DNA of 64,000 nucleotides from Pieris napi. Its lineage: Eukaryota; Arthropoda; Insecta; Lepidoptera; Pieridae. Below the pieces are notes generated by a model, which saw only the letters and a program-made list of their open reading frames with translations, did not search any database and had not been told where the DNA came from. How positions within the stretch are numbered: the stretch's first letter is position 1; every line of letters begins with the position of its first letter. Positions 11,323 to 22,673 of the stretch are shown in pieces. The translations under genes and the position numbers were made by a program. The DNA is taken from NCBI RefSeq assembly GCF_905475465.1, contig NC_062243.1, positions 826,001 through 890,000 on the forward strand, in the 5' to 3' direction.

Positions 11323-11713
11323 TTTGATTACAGTGGGGCTGCAGTAATATAAATTAAAAGTCATATTTTATACTTTAATTGTACCGTAATCTAACCTATT
11401 TCAGCAAATAAATGTTTATAGTGTAACGAAAATTACTAATGTTTTTGACTTCCACTCAAGTCAGTCAGTGTCTTTGAAAAACTATTTGATAAACCTTACA
11501 CTTATGTTCACAGTGTGTACTAGAACTAAAGCTATTCACTCATTCGCACTTCACAAATAGTCGCTAAGAGAGCTTTTGTTCTTTTTATTCTTGATATGTG
11601 ACCGGGACAAATTGCTGCCTATACAATAATAAAAACGTACATTTCTGCATGTTTTACCATGAATTGTACATATGTGATTTAAATGAAGCAAATAAAAATG
11701 TATCTTAGCTTTA
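11323..11713. other. Unassigned AT-rich sequence
   Basis: Nothing recognised. Confidence 0.5.
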
Positions 11714-11833
11714 GGAGACCGAAGATCTGGCAGCTACCTCGGACAAAGAATTAGTCTAGCAATTCAAAGGGGGAACGCTGCCAGTATCTTCGGAACCTTG
11801 CCTAAAGGGACTCCTTTTAATGATATATTTTAG
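11714..11833 (+). pseudogene. G-family TE protein remnant, best-preserved copy
   Basis: Open for 39 codons to the stop at 11831-11833: GDRRSGSYLGQRISLAIQRG, then NAASIFGTLPKGTPFNDIF. An inverted, more decayed copy lies at 15203. There is no start codon, so it is a 3' coding end rather than a gene. Family unresolved. Confidence 0.55.
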
Positions 11834-12679
11834 TTTATGTTAAGTTTAGTTATTTATTTCAATGTATATTATTTTATTATTAGTTTTATGTGTGAATCTT
11901 AGCTTTATACATTGTTACATTGCAAAAGTGTGTCCTAGATTCAAGGATCACAGAACACGTAGGAATCTTAATTTGACACAAATAGCATGATGGAGGACGA
12001 CAGATGATTGTAAACGAATGATAAATGATGACTTGCCACAGCGTGACGTTTGAGCATTAACAGTGACAGAATATATTCGGTTTAGATATTGTGTACTATA
12101 TTTGTTTAGCACCTGGGGTCCTACCATGAGCTTTCTTTAAAAAATCCAGTTAAGATGCTGATGAGTTTAGGTTTAAAAACAACTGAAACGTATTGGAATT
12201 GCAAGATCGAACCAAATAACGATAATTTTGTTTGTGGTTTCTATGTTAATTTTGAAATTTAACAGTCAAATTTGCTTCGACAGATGACTATAATGAAATC
12301 TAAAAATTATTGTAAATAATTCATCAACAATAAGCTATTATGTCATTGTGGTTGAGAAACAAGTGACTAGATGTATGAAAACACGCTGAATTGTTTTATT
12401 AAATAAAGAATGAAAACATTTGGGAACATCGTTGGAAAACATGAAAAAGAATTGAAATCATATCCAATTTTGATAATACTAAAAAATACGCGTTCTACGG
12501 ACTCCGCGTAATTCCTAAGTCTTAACAAACTATGTCCACTTGTGTACATTAAACCGCACCTGTAATACTGGTCCGACTGGCTTGCTAACCACTTACCACT
12601 CTATATACGGGACAAACTACCTCGGCTACTATATTTAGACTTTCTTTAGATAAATATTATCTCGTTTTGTTCCATTTTT
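11834..12679. other. Unassigned AT-rich sequence
   Basis: Nothing recognised; a 60-codon minus-strand frame at 12367-12549 shows no domain. Confidence 0.5.
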
Positions 12680-12985
12680 GAAGTTATACTTCTTTTGGCG
12701 CGTTAGGGAAAATGATGAGAGTAAATTTTTACGATGCGCGCGCACACCGTCACAAAAAACCGACACCCTGAAGTTAGAATAGTCAACATTTTTTTTCTGA
12801 TTGTCACAAGTATGACACTTGCGCTTTAGGGAAAAATTATAAAAGTAAATTTTCTATCGTTACTGTGTTTCTACAAACGTAGAAGATGAAATATAAAAAT
12901 AATATGAAATATAAAAATTTTGAAAAGATTTTTATCTTGTTACGCCAAAGTAGTATAACTTCTAACGCGTGAACACGTACACACA
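12680..12985 (+). mobile_element. F1 inverted-repeat element (MITE-like), copy 1
   Basis: Left end gaagttatacttcttttggc and right end gccaaagtagtataacttc are inverted repeats (about 18 of 20). Homology with the inverted copy at 33696-33931 continues beyond the right repeat through ttctaacgcgtg to the gtacacac stretch. Inside, gctttagggaaaaattataa (near 12824) repeats the subterminal cgcgttagggaaaatgatga (near 12698), so part of the end is duplicated. No coding capacity. Confidence 0.7.
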
Positions 12986-14519
12986 CGTTTTAATTTTACC
13001 ATGAGAAATAGTCATAAGAGCGCTGTATGCGTGCGATACTATTTATTTGTCGTAAGTTTACTTTTTATATTATTTTTGGTTTACGCTATAGATTTAAATA
13101 AACAAGTCCCCAATATCTGGATGGATGTTTTTAAATGTAATTAATTCATTATTAATCGGTAGGTATTGTTTTATGGTAGGTATAGCTGTTTGTCACTAGG
13201 CCTGTCCTCTGGGATTTTTAATTTTGGATTTATAAATATGTGGCGCATAGATGGATATTGTAGAATTATAATGGTAGGTTTTTAATTAAAAAATATATAT
13301 ATATCTTTCCAACGCTCGGCACACTGATACATTCGTAAAAGAACCACATTATCCGACTACAATTTTCAATGTGACAAGCATTTATAGGCAAACATGACAT
13401 AGACAAAGAGATAGTACAAATATTAAACAAAACAATTAAAATTACAAAAATGAAAATCGAAAGAATATTTGAATAGAAAATTTACGTCACACCATGTTAA
13501 TAGTAGGTACAAAGTTTGGTGATTTTGTTTGTTTAAATCATGAACAAACAAATATTTTTTTATTTATAACTTGGATTTAAAATAGACAGAAGTCAATAAC
13601 TATTTGATTACATTATTTATAGATATACTTTTTGCGTTCCAAATGTTTATATTACCAGATTTTTTTTGTTTCATTTGTAACCAGCAGTCAGCCTCTTGGC
13701 TTTAATCAGATTTTATCATTTGATTTTGAGGCAATTAGGGAATGCAAATCCAGTAATTTATTTCCCTCCGTAAATCGTTTCGCCCTTCTCAGACGTTTCC
13801 AAGAGGACCGAAGCTAGGGTTGACGTGTTGCTGAAGTCTCCTTTTGTACTCTTCGGTTGATCATTCAATGTCTTCCTCGACAATGGTAATTCCCAAATAT
13901 TTATGGTTTGTTTTGAAGCCGTTACAAGATAACTAAGTAAAGAGGTTAATGCAAATAAATAATATTGTCCTGTCATGTATGAGTGGTTTTGCATTACCAA
14001 AAAATGACTAATAAATATTTATTTTGTAACCGCGTCATTTTTACAATAAGAATTTACTAAAATGACTCAAGTAATTTGTACATATGAAAACGTTTACATT
14101 TTCGACAATATTAGCAGGAGCCACGTTTAACCACAGGTTTAAGTGAGTTATCGGTACTAATGTACAAATAATTTACTAATACGGCTTCTGTCAAGTTAAC
14201 CACAGACCGAAGAGAAAATATTGTAATACAGACATCGTTGCGTAGTCGCTCGTTACTCAAGCGCCTTTCACAGTATCGCAAGGACGTTTGCTCGCCTTTG
14301 TTTATATCTTTCATATTTTTAATAACTTTGAATTTATCACATCGGAATTCTGTTATGAATACAATTTTCCTTATTAGTAACTGGGAATATGGAGGAAATA
14401 ACATATAGCAATTAAGATATTTTATTAAAGTTTATTAATGCTGTTTATTGGAATAAAATTGCCATTGGACACGGGATTTTAACGACTTGAATTTTATAGG
14501 CCATTATAAAACCTTAACC
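12986..14519. other. Unassigned sequence with short uninformative frames
   Basis: Minus-strand frames at 13758-14000 (80 codons) and 14111-14404 (97 codons) have no recognisable domain, signal peptide or repeat origin. I do not call them genes. Confidence 0.45.
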
Positions 14520-14732
14520 AATATATGCTTTGAGGCACAACTTGAACAAGAAGAGCTGAACAGAAAAGAATGGAAGCAGGTGGAAGAGGCCTATGTGTCA
14601 TAGGACACGCTGATTACCAAAAACGGGTAATATGATGTATTAGATTAGGTTAGGATATGTTACTTAAATAAGTGTTTATATATTATCCTGGGTATCAGCA
14701 ATAAAGTCTGAATAATAATAATAATAATAATA
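14520..14732 (+). mobile_element. RTE-like LINE 3' end with (AAT)n tail
   Basis: A short coding end reads LNRKEWKQVEEAYVS and a stop, the usual last residues of RTE-type ORFs. It is followed by about 100 bases of 3' UTR with gggtatcagcaataaagtct and a perfect (AAT)n run at 14710-14732, the tail type of these LINEs. Everything upstream of the last codons is lost. Confidence 0.75.
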
Positions 14733-15202
14733 TATGCTTTTACCTGGTACTGATTGCAGAAACTCTAGCTTTAAAAGCTGTATATGTGAAAAATACAATA
14801 AATATTCCTGTATGACGATATTTTTGTGGTTTGAAAAAGTTTTATAAATAAAAATTAACAAAATCATCACAATTAGTTTGTATATGTATATGATATTTTA
14901 AATGAACATATATTCATGCAACAGGGAACATAAATTATAGTTCGCATAGTGCCAATCCAACACTATTCGAACTATTAAAAACCGGTTGGTACGAACATTA
15001 ATTGCATTGATACAACAAACTCGCCACAGCAATCATTATAAACCTAAAACGAATTATAGTTATAAATAAAACCATTAAAAGTTAAAATAATATTATTTGA
15101 TAGCGTAATAATATATTTTAATAATGAAGTTATAATATTTATAAGAATTGACTTATAACTAAAAACAGCAATAACTAATATAATAACTAAAATATATTAT
15201 TA
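14733..15202. other. Unassigned AT-rich sequence
   Basis: Nothing recognised. Confidence 0.5.
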
Positions 15203-15640
15203 AAAGGAGTCCCTTTAGGCAAGGTTCGGAATACTGGTAGTGTTCCTCCTTTAAATAGCTAGACTGATTCTTTGTCCGAGGTAGCTGCCAGCTCTTCGGT
15301 CTCCTGTGATGTCGACTAACCTTTTTGCTATTACCTTAAAAAGCCTTATAGCGCTAGGACCCCACGGACCAAGGGTCTCGACACCGAATGGGACTTAATC
15401 TTATTCGGACCCCTGTATTAGCATGCTTTAGCGTTTTCAGCCGCTTCACAAGCCGCACCAGCTCTGTTGTTGGTTCCATGTACATGGGAAGCGGCCAGCG
15501 TGTCTTAACAGGTTGAAACCCATACTAGAACTCGGGCCGGGGAATCAAACTCATACCGCCCAGTCTCTTGCAATATCAGTCGGTTCAAGTAGACTAGGCA
15601 CGTTGACGGTAGCAATGGACCGGAGTAAAGTAAAATAATT
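15203..15640 (-). pseudogene. G-family TE protein remnant, longer copy
   Basis: On the minus strand one frame reads FKVIAKRLVDITGDRRAGSY and LGQRISLAI and then meets a stop where the 11714 copy continues QRGN. A further upstream stretch (MYMEPTTELVRLVKRLKTL) is in another frame, so at least one frameshift and two stops disable it. It shows that the family's coding sequence extends upstream of the AIQRGNAAS block. Confidence 0.55.
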
Positions 15641-15969
15641 ATGTTTAATGGTGGCAACAAAAAATTTATGATTACGAGTCACATGAACGCTTACTTTCAT
15701 TGGAGGGTGATTACTGCGTTTGCGACCGTGACAGAATCAAGGTCGTAGCGTTATGTCATTGCAACTGTTGCGCGCAAATATATATGGTTGTAAATATTTA
15801 TGTGTAAGTAATGAAGTATTATTGCAGTTGTATTCAGTTACTATAGATCAGATAAAAACATTACTCCGGGCCCTATTTCTAAATTAATGGTCGTTATTGC
15901 TACGACTAGTTTGTTAATAATAATAATAGCATTTTATTTCAGATACTTTACATTTCTATCATCTCATTA
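15641..15969. other. Unassigned AT-rich sequence
   Basis: Nothing recognised. Confidence 0.5.
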
Positions 15970-16225
15970 TTTCCAGGTATCTGTGCTTTTGACAAAGGCC
16001 TCCTCCAAATCCCGCCATTTCTGTCTGCACTGTGCTACTCTCTGCCATTGACCTGCTATCCTTAATCTGGTCAATATTCCTTCTCAATCTTGCTCTTTTG
16101 CGTTTATTGTACCTTGGGCATTAGCTTAATACTTTCCTGCCAGTTTTCTGTTCCTCTTGCTATGTGCCCCGCCCATTTCCACTTAAGCTTATGTATCTTA
16201 TTGCGACATATGCTACCTTAGTTTT
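15970..16225 (-). pseudogene. RTE-like LINE C-terminal remnant
   Basis: On the minus strand one frame reads LKWKWAGHIARGTENWQ, the K.KW.GH..R block typical of RTE-type ORF ends; after frameshifts come QVNGRE-like and a WRDLEEAF-like end (nucleotides aatggcgggatttggaggag). Very similar to the remnant at 2745 in the final module. Confidence 0.65.
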
Positions 16226-16400
16226 TCTTCTTAATGTTAAAATGGATGGCAAACTATTAAAAAAAAACATGGTCGTAAAAACCGGCACCAGCAGCTGGAG
16301 CGGTTGCTTTGATCTTGTGGCTTTTTATCTTTTTTCTTAATAGGCCTACTTGCCTTAAACTCATGGACGTAAGTCTTAGTTGTATGATTGATTATATACA

Positions 16401-16579
16401 CAGTGTAAACTCTTTATAACGAATTTCAACCATTTTTATTCGTTATAGAGAGATTTCATTATAGGGAGGGAAGAAATAATGTGTGGGAGTTGGGTTAAAC
16501 CAAATAAATTGAACTATTTTTTTAAGTTATATAGAGAGTTCTTCGTTATAACGAATGACGTTATAAAGAGTTCAAACTG
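16401..16579. mobile_element. MITE, pogo/Tigger-like
   Basis: A 179-base element with inverted ends: cagtgtaaactctttataac on the left and, read from the right, cagtttgaactctttataac (2 mismatches in 20). The CAGT start and the repeated cgttata/ctctttata subterminal units are typical of pogo/Tigger-type Tc1-mariner elements. The right flank is TA; the left is CA, possibly a mutated TA duplication. The 64-codon frame across it is incidental. Mobilisation would need a transposase from elsewhere. Confidence 0.75.
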
Positions 16580-17484
16580 TATTTCTTATAAAGTCCAGTT
16601 ACATTCTACCTTTAACATATATACAATTGTATTTCACCACAAAATTCGCGTTGAATCCCTCGAGTATTCTTAAAACAGGTACTCGCCCATTTCTATTTCT
16701 TCCGTTGAATGATAAGGAAAAATGAGGCGCACGTCTAAGCCTAGTTTATCTTTATACAATGGAAAACGTACTCTATTTTCAACTACATAAATCATATTTT
16801 CTCACCCCTGGATGTGTTGTTACTGGAAATGCCACCTAATTCCGTCAGAATAAGGGACAACAAAGAAGTTTCTTATCGATTACGGCGCCCTCTGTCAACA
16901 AAAGCGACAGCAAAATAAATGGGCAACGGACTGATAAAGACGTATACTTTTTAATGTACTTTCAAATAACTTGCAACTAACGTGATTCGTCGTAAAATAG
17001 TTTTTCTAAGATTAAACTAATCTTTTTGTTTACATAGAAATTTGTGTTTTTGTCGTACTCTTATGAACAGCAACGTACGTCGATGAACAATTAAACATAG
17101 AGAACCAGCTCTCAGCAGAAACATTTTTATAGTTTTCGCAAGTATATACGTGTACGGATACAATGATTCCTGTTTTCACAGGATTGCTAATGATACATTT
17201 TTCATATTGCTTTTAATTAAAATAGAAATAAAAATACGTGTTCGTGCTTACATTTAGTTCCAAACTCATGAAGCATTTATCAAGACTTATGAAAAAATAT
17301 TGTTTTTATTATATTCTTATATAAACTATTCATAGAACATTCACGTTTAAATACGTTAGTTTTGTTGTTATTTTTGTTAATTTTACTATAAATAAGGTAT
17401 TATTTATTGATTTACATCACATATATATACATTGTTTACAATATTCTTAACCTACATGGTAATAATAATCTTAATTAAAAGTTA
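16580..17484. other. Unassigned AT-rich sequence
   Basis: Nothing recognised. Confidence 0.5.
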
Positions 17485-17550
17485 GTGGCAGTGTACCTTT
17501 AACGCTGGCAGCATTTCCTAGCTGTATTGCGATACTTATTCGTTGAATAA
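17485..17550 (-). pseudogene. G-family TE protein remnant
   Basis: On the minus strand reads FIQRISIAIQLGNAASVKGT, matching the G block at 9920 (NAASVKG) more closely than that at 11714 (NAASIFG). Confidence 0.5.
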
Positions 17551-18249
17551 AAATTAGGTATGTATATTAAAGTAATACCGTAAAAAATCAAATAGGTATT
17601 CTCCATAATTTTTTATGAAGGATGAAACAAATATCTCAAAATAATTATATAAAATCTCCATTTCATTTTAAACAAATACTTCTTAAATTGCATATATTAT
17701 AGCGTAACATTAACAAACGCTCCAATTGTAATAACTCCTATTGTTCTAACTCTGATTCACAATGACATTCAAAATGAATGATTTTAAAATTACCATTTTA
17801 TGTGTCAGGTTTTGACATAAATCTTAAACTGAAAATAATCAATTATAAATGTTTTAATTTAAATTTCGAAAAATAATTCACATAATATTATATCTTTATG
17901 TTCAGATATGCTAATGAGTATTATAAGACATGCTTTTTTAAAAGATAATTTTATTGTTGTAATACAACTCAATAACAAATGTGTAAAACTCGTTCTTTTT
18001 AGCAAGAGACAGGTTCGTGTGCCTGTTATGTTGATAAGTTTCAATGCTTTGTGTGCCCCAAAAAATCCTTGGAACCCAATTCAGGCCAAAGAGTTCTACG
18101 CCTTGATGGTTATCGATTAAGAGAATGGCGGTTAAACTTTCCAAGACCTAAGTTACTAAACAAACAGGTAGACAAAGAAATTTAAATTCTTGTTTCTCTG
18201 TACTTTATTTTGTTTTATTTATTTTCTACGATAACCAAATTCAAATTCT
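17551..18249. other. Unassigned AT-rich sequence
   Basis: Overlapping 60-70 codon frames on both strands at 17859-18144 are mutual shadows with no domain. Nothing else seen. Confidence 0.5.
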
Positions 18250-18572
18250 TTTATTCACGTAGGTAACACAATGTACACTTGTGATGCGTCATTAAAGAAA
18301 TACATATTAATTCTTCTAATTTTACATTTACAGCCAGTTCTCAAATCAAGGGCGTAGAACGGAAGAGAAGAACTGGCAATAAACTCTCCGCCACTCTTTT
18401 TAATCGCCATGTTTTTTTTTTTTACACAACGTTTGTAAGGAGCTGCAACCATTACACCATGTTCCACATGACATCTTAAGTAATTAATAATAATAACATA
18501 AATTAAAAACAAAGACTTGTCCCCTATCAGCAGGAGGCATGGTGAAATAGGAGCACGCACTTACATTCTAGT
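18250..18572 (-). mobile_element. LINE-B 3' end
   Basis: Contains the family landmarks on the minus strand: aaatgattt-type tail region, ggtaacacaatgtacacttg (plus reading), the inverted pair gccagttct (18333-18341) and agaactggc (18369-18377), and caggaggcatggtgaaatag. 5'-truncated. The 101-codon frame across it is an accident of the repeat. Confidence 0.8.
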
Positions 18573-19135
18573 GGGAACCGTATTATGAATAAAAATACTA
18601 ATAAGCAATTTTCAATGCGATCAAAGACATAATACATATTATATCAGTTTTCAGCAACTGCACGATGTTCTATAGGTATACATTATTTTTTTGGTATGAA
18701 TTAGATACTAGAATCTATAATAAGACATTGCTATACAGTTTCTAACCACTTTTAACAGAGCTCTGGCAGTTTTGAAATCTTTTAGTAAATTAAATGTTGG
18801 AGGGGTCAGCCTATATTGGATTATACAATAATACTTAATAGAAGCCACTATAGGCGTTTACATAACTTGTAATGTTTATACAACAGGAAAACTGTTTACA
18901 ATTTTTAACCGCTACACAGATTCTTCTTATTTTGTTAAGTCCGACGTTAATTGAAAATGAATTCAGGAGAAAATTTCACTTAAGCGCCGGCAACTTGTAA
19001 TTTTGGCTAGGCTTTAAGCTTCTCTTTGCCTAGGGCTACTCGTTCACATAACAAATGTCATGTCAAAAATTGGAATACTGATTTTTATGACAGATCTTCT
19101 TTATTATTCTGATCGTGAAATAAGTAGTAAAAAAA
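18573..19135. other. Unassigned AT-rich sequence
   Basis: Nothing recognised. Confidence 0.5.
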
Positions 19136-19392
19136 CGCTACAACCTTTTTAGGCTGGGCCTCAGATTTATGTATCTGTTTAATGATCATCATTTGTCAAT
19201 CAAGGCAAGTAGGTGATCCTAGGCCTGATACACGCCGTCGACTTTTTAGGTCTAAGCCGTTTTCCTTACGATTTTGTTCTTCACCGGACGAAACGAATGT
19301 TAAATGCGCACATAGACAGAAAGTCCATTGGAGCAAAGCCGGGGATCGAACCTACGATCTCAGGGATGAAAGTCGCACGCTGAACACTGCGC
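19136..19392 (-). mobile_element. SINE-1 copy lacking the A box
   Basis: 3' end cgctacaacctttttaggct on the left; B box intact (gggatcgaacc on the plus strand). The head reads gcacgctgaacactgcgc, missing the dozen bases that hold the A box in other copies, so it should be transcriptionally dead. Confidence 0.8.
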
Positions 19393-20111
19393 TACATAAT
19401 AAATAATGTCTCGAACGTAATGTAACGAAGTGCAAATAAAAGGCTTTGTTTTATTATATGTTTAAGGTAACTATTTCAAAAGGGTATACGCGAATAATCT
19501 AGCTGTACCATGTCCCAAATTTTTTCAATATCAAAATGAGTACCACCTACTAAGTTCAATTTAGGATAGTCATAGGGGGTCGTAATGAGTTTATCGGGGG
19601 CCTTGCTTTAATGGTTTTGTCGCGTGACCGCCAGTCGGCCGGTGTCTTCAAGATAATCCTATTATGGTAAATACTATATATACTACATACCTTCAAGCAA
19701 TTGTAAATCATTTATGTACCTCAGCTCTAATATGAGTGTTAAGATAGCTACTACGGTAATCTTTGTAATGTAAAATTCTTTTCAAGATACAAGAGGGAAT
19801 TTTTAGTAAAAAGAATTGCTTCGATATAGAAACCGGGTAAAACAGGGGTATGTAATGTAGGTTTTGGATAGTTCGAACGACCGCAATGAGACCTCTCATT
19901 CTACCGGAACATTTACACTTCTTTCACAGAGAATTTTGTTCCTCACTATACAGATTGTTTTTAGGAAAAATATATTGAGGCTGGGCCAACCGAAAGCTGT
20001 TCCTACTTTTTCGTTAAAGTGATTGTGTTTTGTTTTTTTTTTATATTGTTCAACGATATTATTATTTTCTTATGTAGCCAAGTCCACATTTCAAGGATCG
20101 TCATGCTCGCT
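19393..20111. other. Unassigned sequence
   Basis: Nothing recognised; a short GC-richer patch lies at about 19590-19640. Confidence 0.5.
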
Positions 20112-20648
20112 TAAATGTCATTGCTTGTAGCGGCGTCCATGCGTCGGGTTGTCTCTCTCCCTAAAATATGGCGAGGGGGCCGATGGCTGGCCATGCGTCA
20201 TACTCGTGAACGGGTGCTACTTGTGGTGACTGGTCGTACTTGAATTCGTGTATGCGGTGATGTTAATTATTTCGACTATGTGTTTGCGTGTTGTTCCCAC
20301 GAGAATGTAAGTGCTCCTATTTCACCATGCCTCCTGCTGATAGGGGACAAGTCTTTGTTTTTATTTATGTTATTATTATTAATTACTTAAAATGTTATGT
20401 GGAACATGGTGTAATGGTTGCTGCTCTTTACAAACGTTGTGTAAATAAAAAAAACAAAAACATGGCGATTAAAAAGAGTGGCGGAGAGTTTATTGCCAGT
20501 TCTTCTCTTCCGTTCTACGCCCTTGATTTGAGAACTTTCAGTAAATGTAAAATTAGAAGCATTAATATTACATCTTTAATGACGAATCACAAGTGTACAT
20601 TGTGTTACCTACGTGAATAAATGATTTTTGAATTGAATTGAATTGAAC
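20112..20648 (+). mobile_element. LINE-B 3' end, longest copy in the window
   Basis: Runs from atgtcattgcttgtagcggc through gggggccgatggctggccat, gttcccacgagaatgtaagt and the tgccagttct arm, to gaataaatgatttttgaatt and a ttgaa-repeat tail. The 3' stem arm is changed here (agaactttca). The repeat pentamer tail and 5' truncation point to LINE retrotransposition. No RT codons are recognisable in it, so this is 3' UTR-like sequence; the LINE clade is inference. Confidence 0.75.
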
Positions 20649-21415
20649 GATCAAATAATTATGTTGCCTTCCTTTAAGGTCAAATTTTAGTAAGAAGTTT
20701 TTAATGTTATTTAGGATATTAGGGGTGTTGAAACAATACGAATCCTGGATGAGCACGGAAAGGTCAAACTGCATGTGCTGTCGTTATACTCCGACCATGT
20801 TGGATATCCATCCCATTGCAGTATGAGTTAAGGAATAAAAAAGTGCATCTGTGTATGCGTCGGTCGCCATAACACTTCTCAATAAATCCGCCGTGGCGGT
20901 TTGTAAGACTTATAGTAATTAATACGTAACAAATATAACGTATTATTTAACATTTCAAAAATGAGATTGCGAATATTGAATGCAAGAAGGATCCGGTTAT
21001 GTTGCGACATTGCATTCCTCTCGAAACCTTGACGATGCGCTAGACGCTATGAGCTTTTCGTAAAATAACATATCTAATTGAATATTTGAAACTAGATACG
21101 ATCAGATACATATATAAATTTCTAGCTGTACTTTATATTGTATATAGATATTGGTAATGTTCGCAGATAATTACATTAACATTTAATTATGTACAAATGA
21201 ACATGATTATTACATATGAACATAAAGTACAAAGTAACATTTGTTAAAATAATTTTTAAAGATTATTATTTGTTGGTAAAACAGATAAACTGCGGATTTA
21301 TTTTTAGTATTTCCTACTTTTGACTTTATTTATTATACACAAATTATATATATATATTATTATATATATAGTATGTAATCACGAGACCCAGGTTTCAGAA
21401 GGTAAACCAGATATC
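20649..21415. other. Unassigned AT-rich sequence with a (TA)n run
   Basis: No gene. Holds an interrupted (TA)n tract at 21344-21371. Confidence 0.5.
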
Positions 21416-21580
21416 CACGATTAAAAAGAGTGGTAGAGAGCTTCTTACCAGTTCTTCTTGCCCCTTCTACCTTGACTTGCGAACTGGTAGTAAATGTAAA
21501 TTTAGAATCAATTGAACATCTTTTCTGTTGAGTAAGTGTACTTGGTTACCTATAAGAATAAAGTTATTTTGAGTTTGAAC
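21416..21580 (+). mobile_element. LINE-B 3' end, divergent subfamily
   Basis: Starts at the gattaaaaagagtggtagag block, keeps the inverted pair as taccagttc (21446-21454) and gaactggta (21481-21489), and ends in agaataaagttattttgagt. The tail and loop differ from the 18250/20112 type and agree with the copy at 24450. Confidence 0.7.
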
Positions 21581-21710
21581 ACATTTCAGAGAGGTTTCAA
21601 AATTCAAAGATGCTATAGCCTCATTCGTTACTATCCAAAAGTCTTCACAGAGCTCAAGAAAGTACGCAATTTTTTTTATATTTTTTTTTATGATTGGACA
21701 ATTCACACCA

Positions 21711-21930
21711 ATTGACCTAGTCCCATGCTAAGCTGGTGAAGCTTGTGTTATGGGTACTAGGCAACGGATATACATACATATTATAAATAGATAGACATAT
21801 AAATACATATTTAAACACCCAAGACCTAAGCACAACACCAAATGTTCATCACATCGATGTTTGTCTCAGTCGGGGATCGAACCCGGGACCCATGGATTCG
21901 CAGTCAGGGGTTCTAACCACTAGACCTGAG
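21711..21930 (-). mobile_element. Second tRNA-derived SINE family
   Basis: On the minus strand the head reads ctagtggttagaacccctga with the B box gggttcgatccccg; the body includes the acatacatat/atagatagaca stretch and a 3' end at aagcttcaccagcttagcat. The head and body differ from SINE-1, so it is a separate family, seen once here. Confidence 0.75.
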
Positions 21931-22412
21931 AATGAGCCGTCAAATTTAAGAAGACTATACCAAAATGATAAGTAAAATAAGTCACAGAATCTTGAACCTT
22001 AAAACCGACTAACAACAAAACCCTGTTATTTCTCATAGAGATATCAAAGTCTTATTTTTATTATCAAAGAATAGATCCATATGTATTATTTATTATCCAT
22101 TACGCGTGGAAACGGCATCTGAGTTATGACTCTAATTTAAATTTTTTATGAAACCTATATTTTCCAATGATAAAAGTATTGCAAAGGTATTAAGGCTCGT
22201 AAATATTTCATATTTTTTATGTTTTGTTTATTGATATCGAGACGTGGACTGATTTTGTTATACATGAACATTGAATTAACTTGCGTAGGTACTCAGAGTT
22301 GTCTCAAAGTTTATAGAACGTAATAATATAACTAAACCACGTTTTTGCTTAAGAAATTTAATGTCCGATTAATTTAAAGGCTTAAAAGAAAGGTCACATT
22401 TATTTGTACCAT
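21931..22412. other. Unassigned AT-rich sequence
   Basis: Nothing recognised. Confidence 0.5.
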
Positions 22413-22673
22413 AGTGAATTAGTGGTGCTACAACCTCTATCTGTGTCATCATCATTTGTTAATCTAATAGGCAAGTAGGTGATCAGCCTCCTGTGCCTGA
22501 CGCACGCCGTCGACTTTTTGGGTCTAAGGCAAGCCGTTTTCCTCACGATGTTTTCTTTCACCGATCGAGCAAATGTTAAATAAGCACACAGAAAGAAAGT
22601 CCATTGATGCACAGCTGGGGATCGAACCTCAGGGATGAGAGTCGCACGCTTAAGCCACTAGGCCAACACTGCA
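22413..22673 (-). mobile_element. SINE-1 copy with damaged B box region
   Basis: Ends read agtggtgctacaacc (3') and aagccactaggccaacactg (head, A box intact). The B-box side reads ggggatcgaacctcaggg, missing about seven bases (acgacct) found in other copies next to the B box. Confidence 0.85.

Noticed and set aside
14111..14404. 97-codon minus-strand frame
   Set aside because: Composition and residue pattern are unremarkable and no motif is seen; likely chance.
18255..18560. 101-codon minus-strand frame, and its relative at 20288-20620
   Set aside because: Both are readings of the same LINE-B 3' sequence in the same orientation relative to the element; other copies have stops, so it is not a conserved protein.
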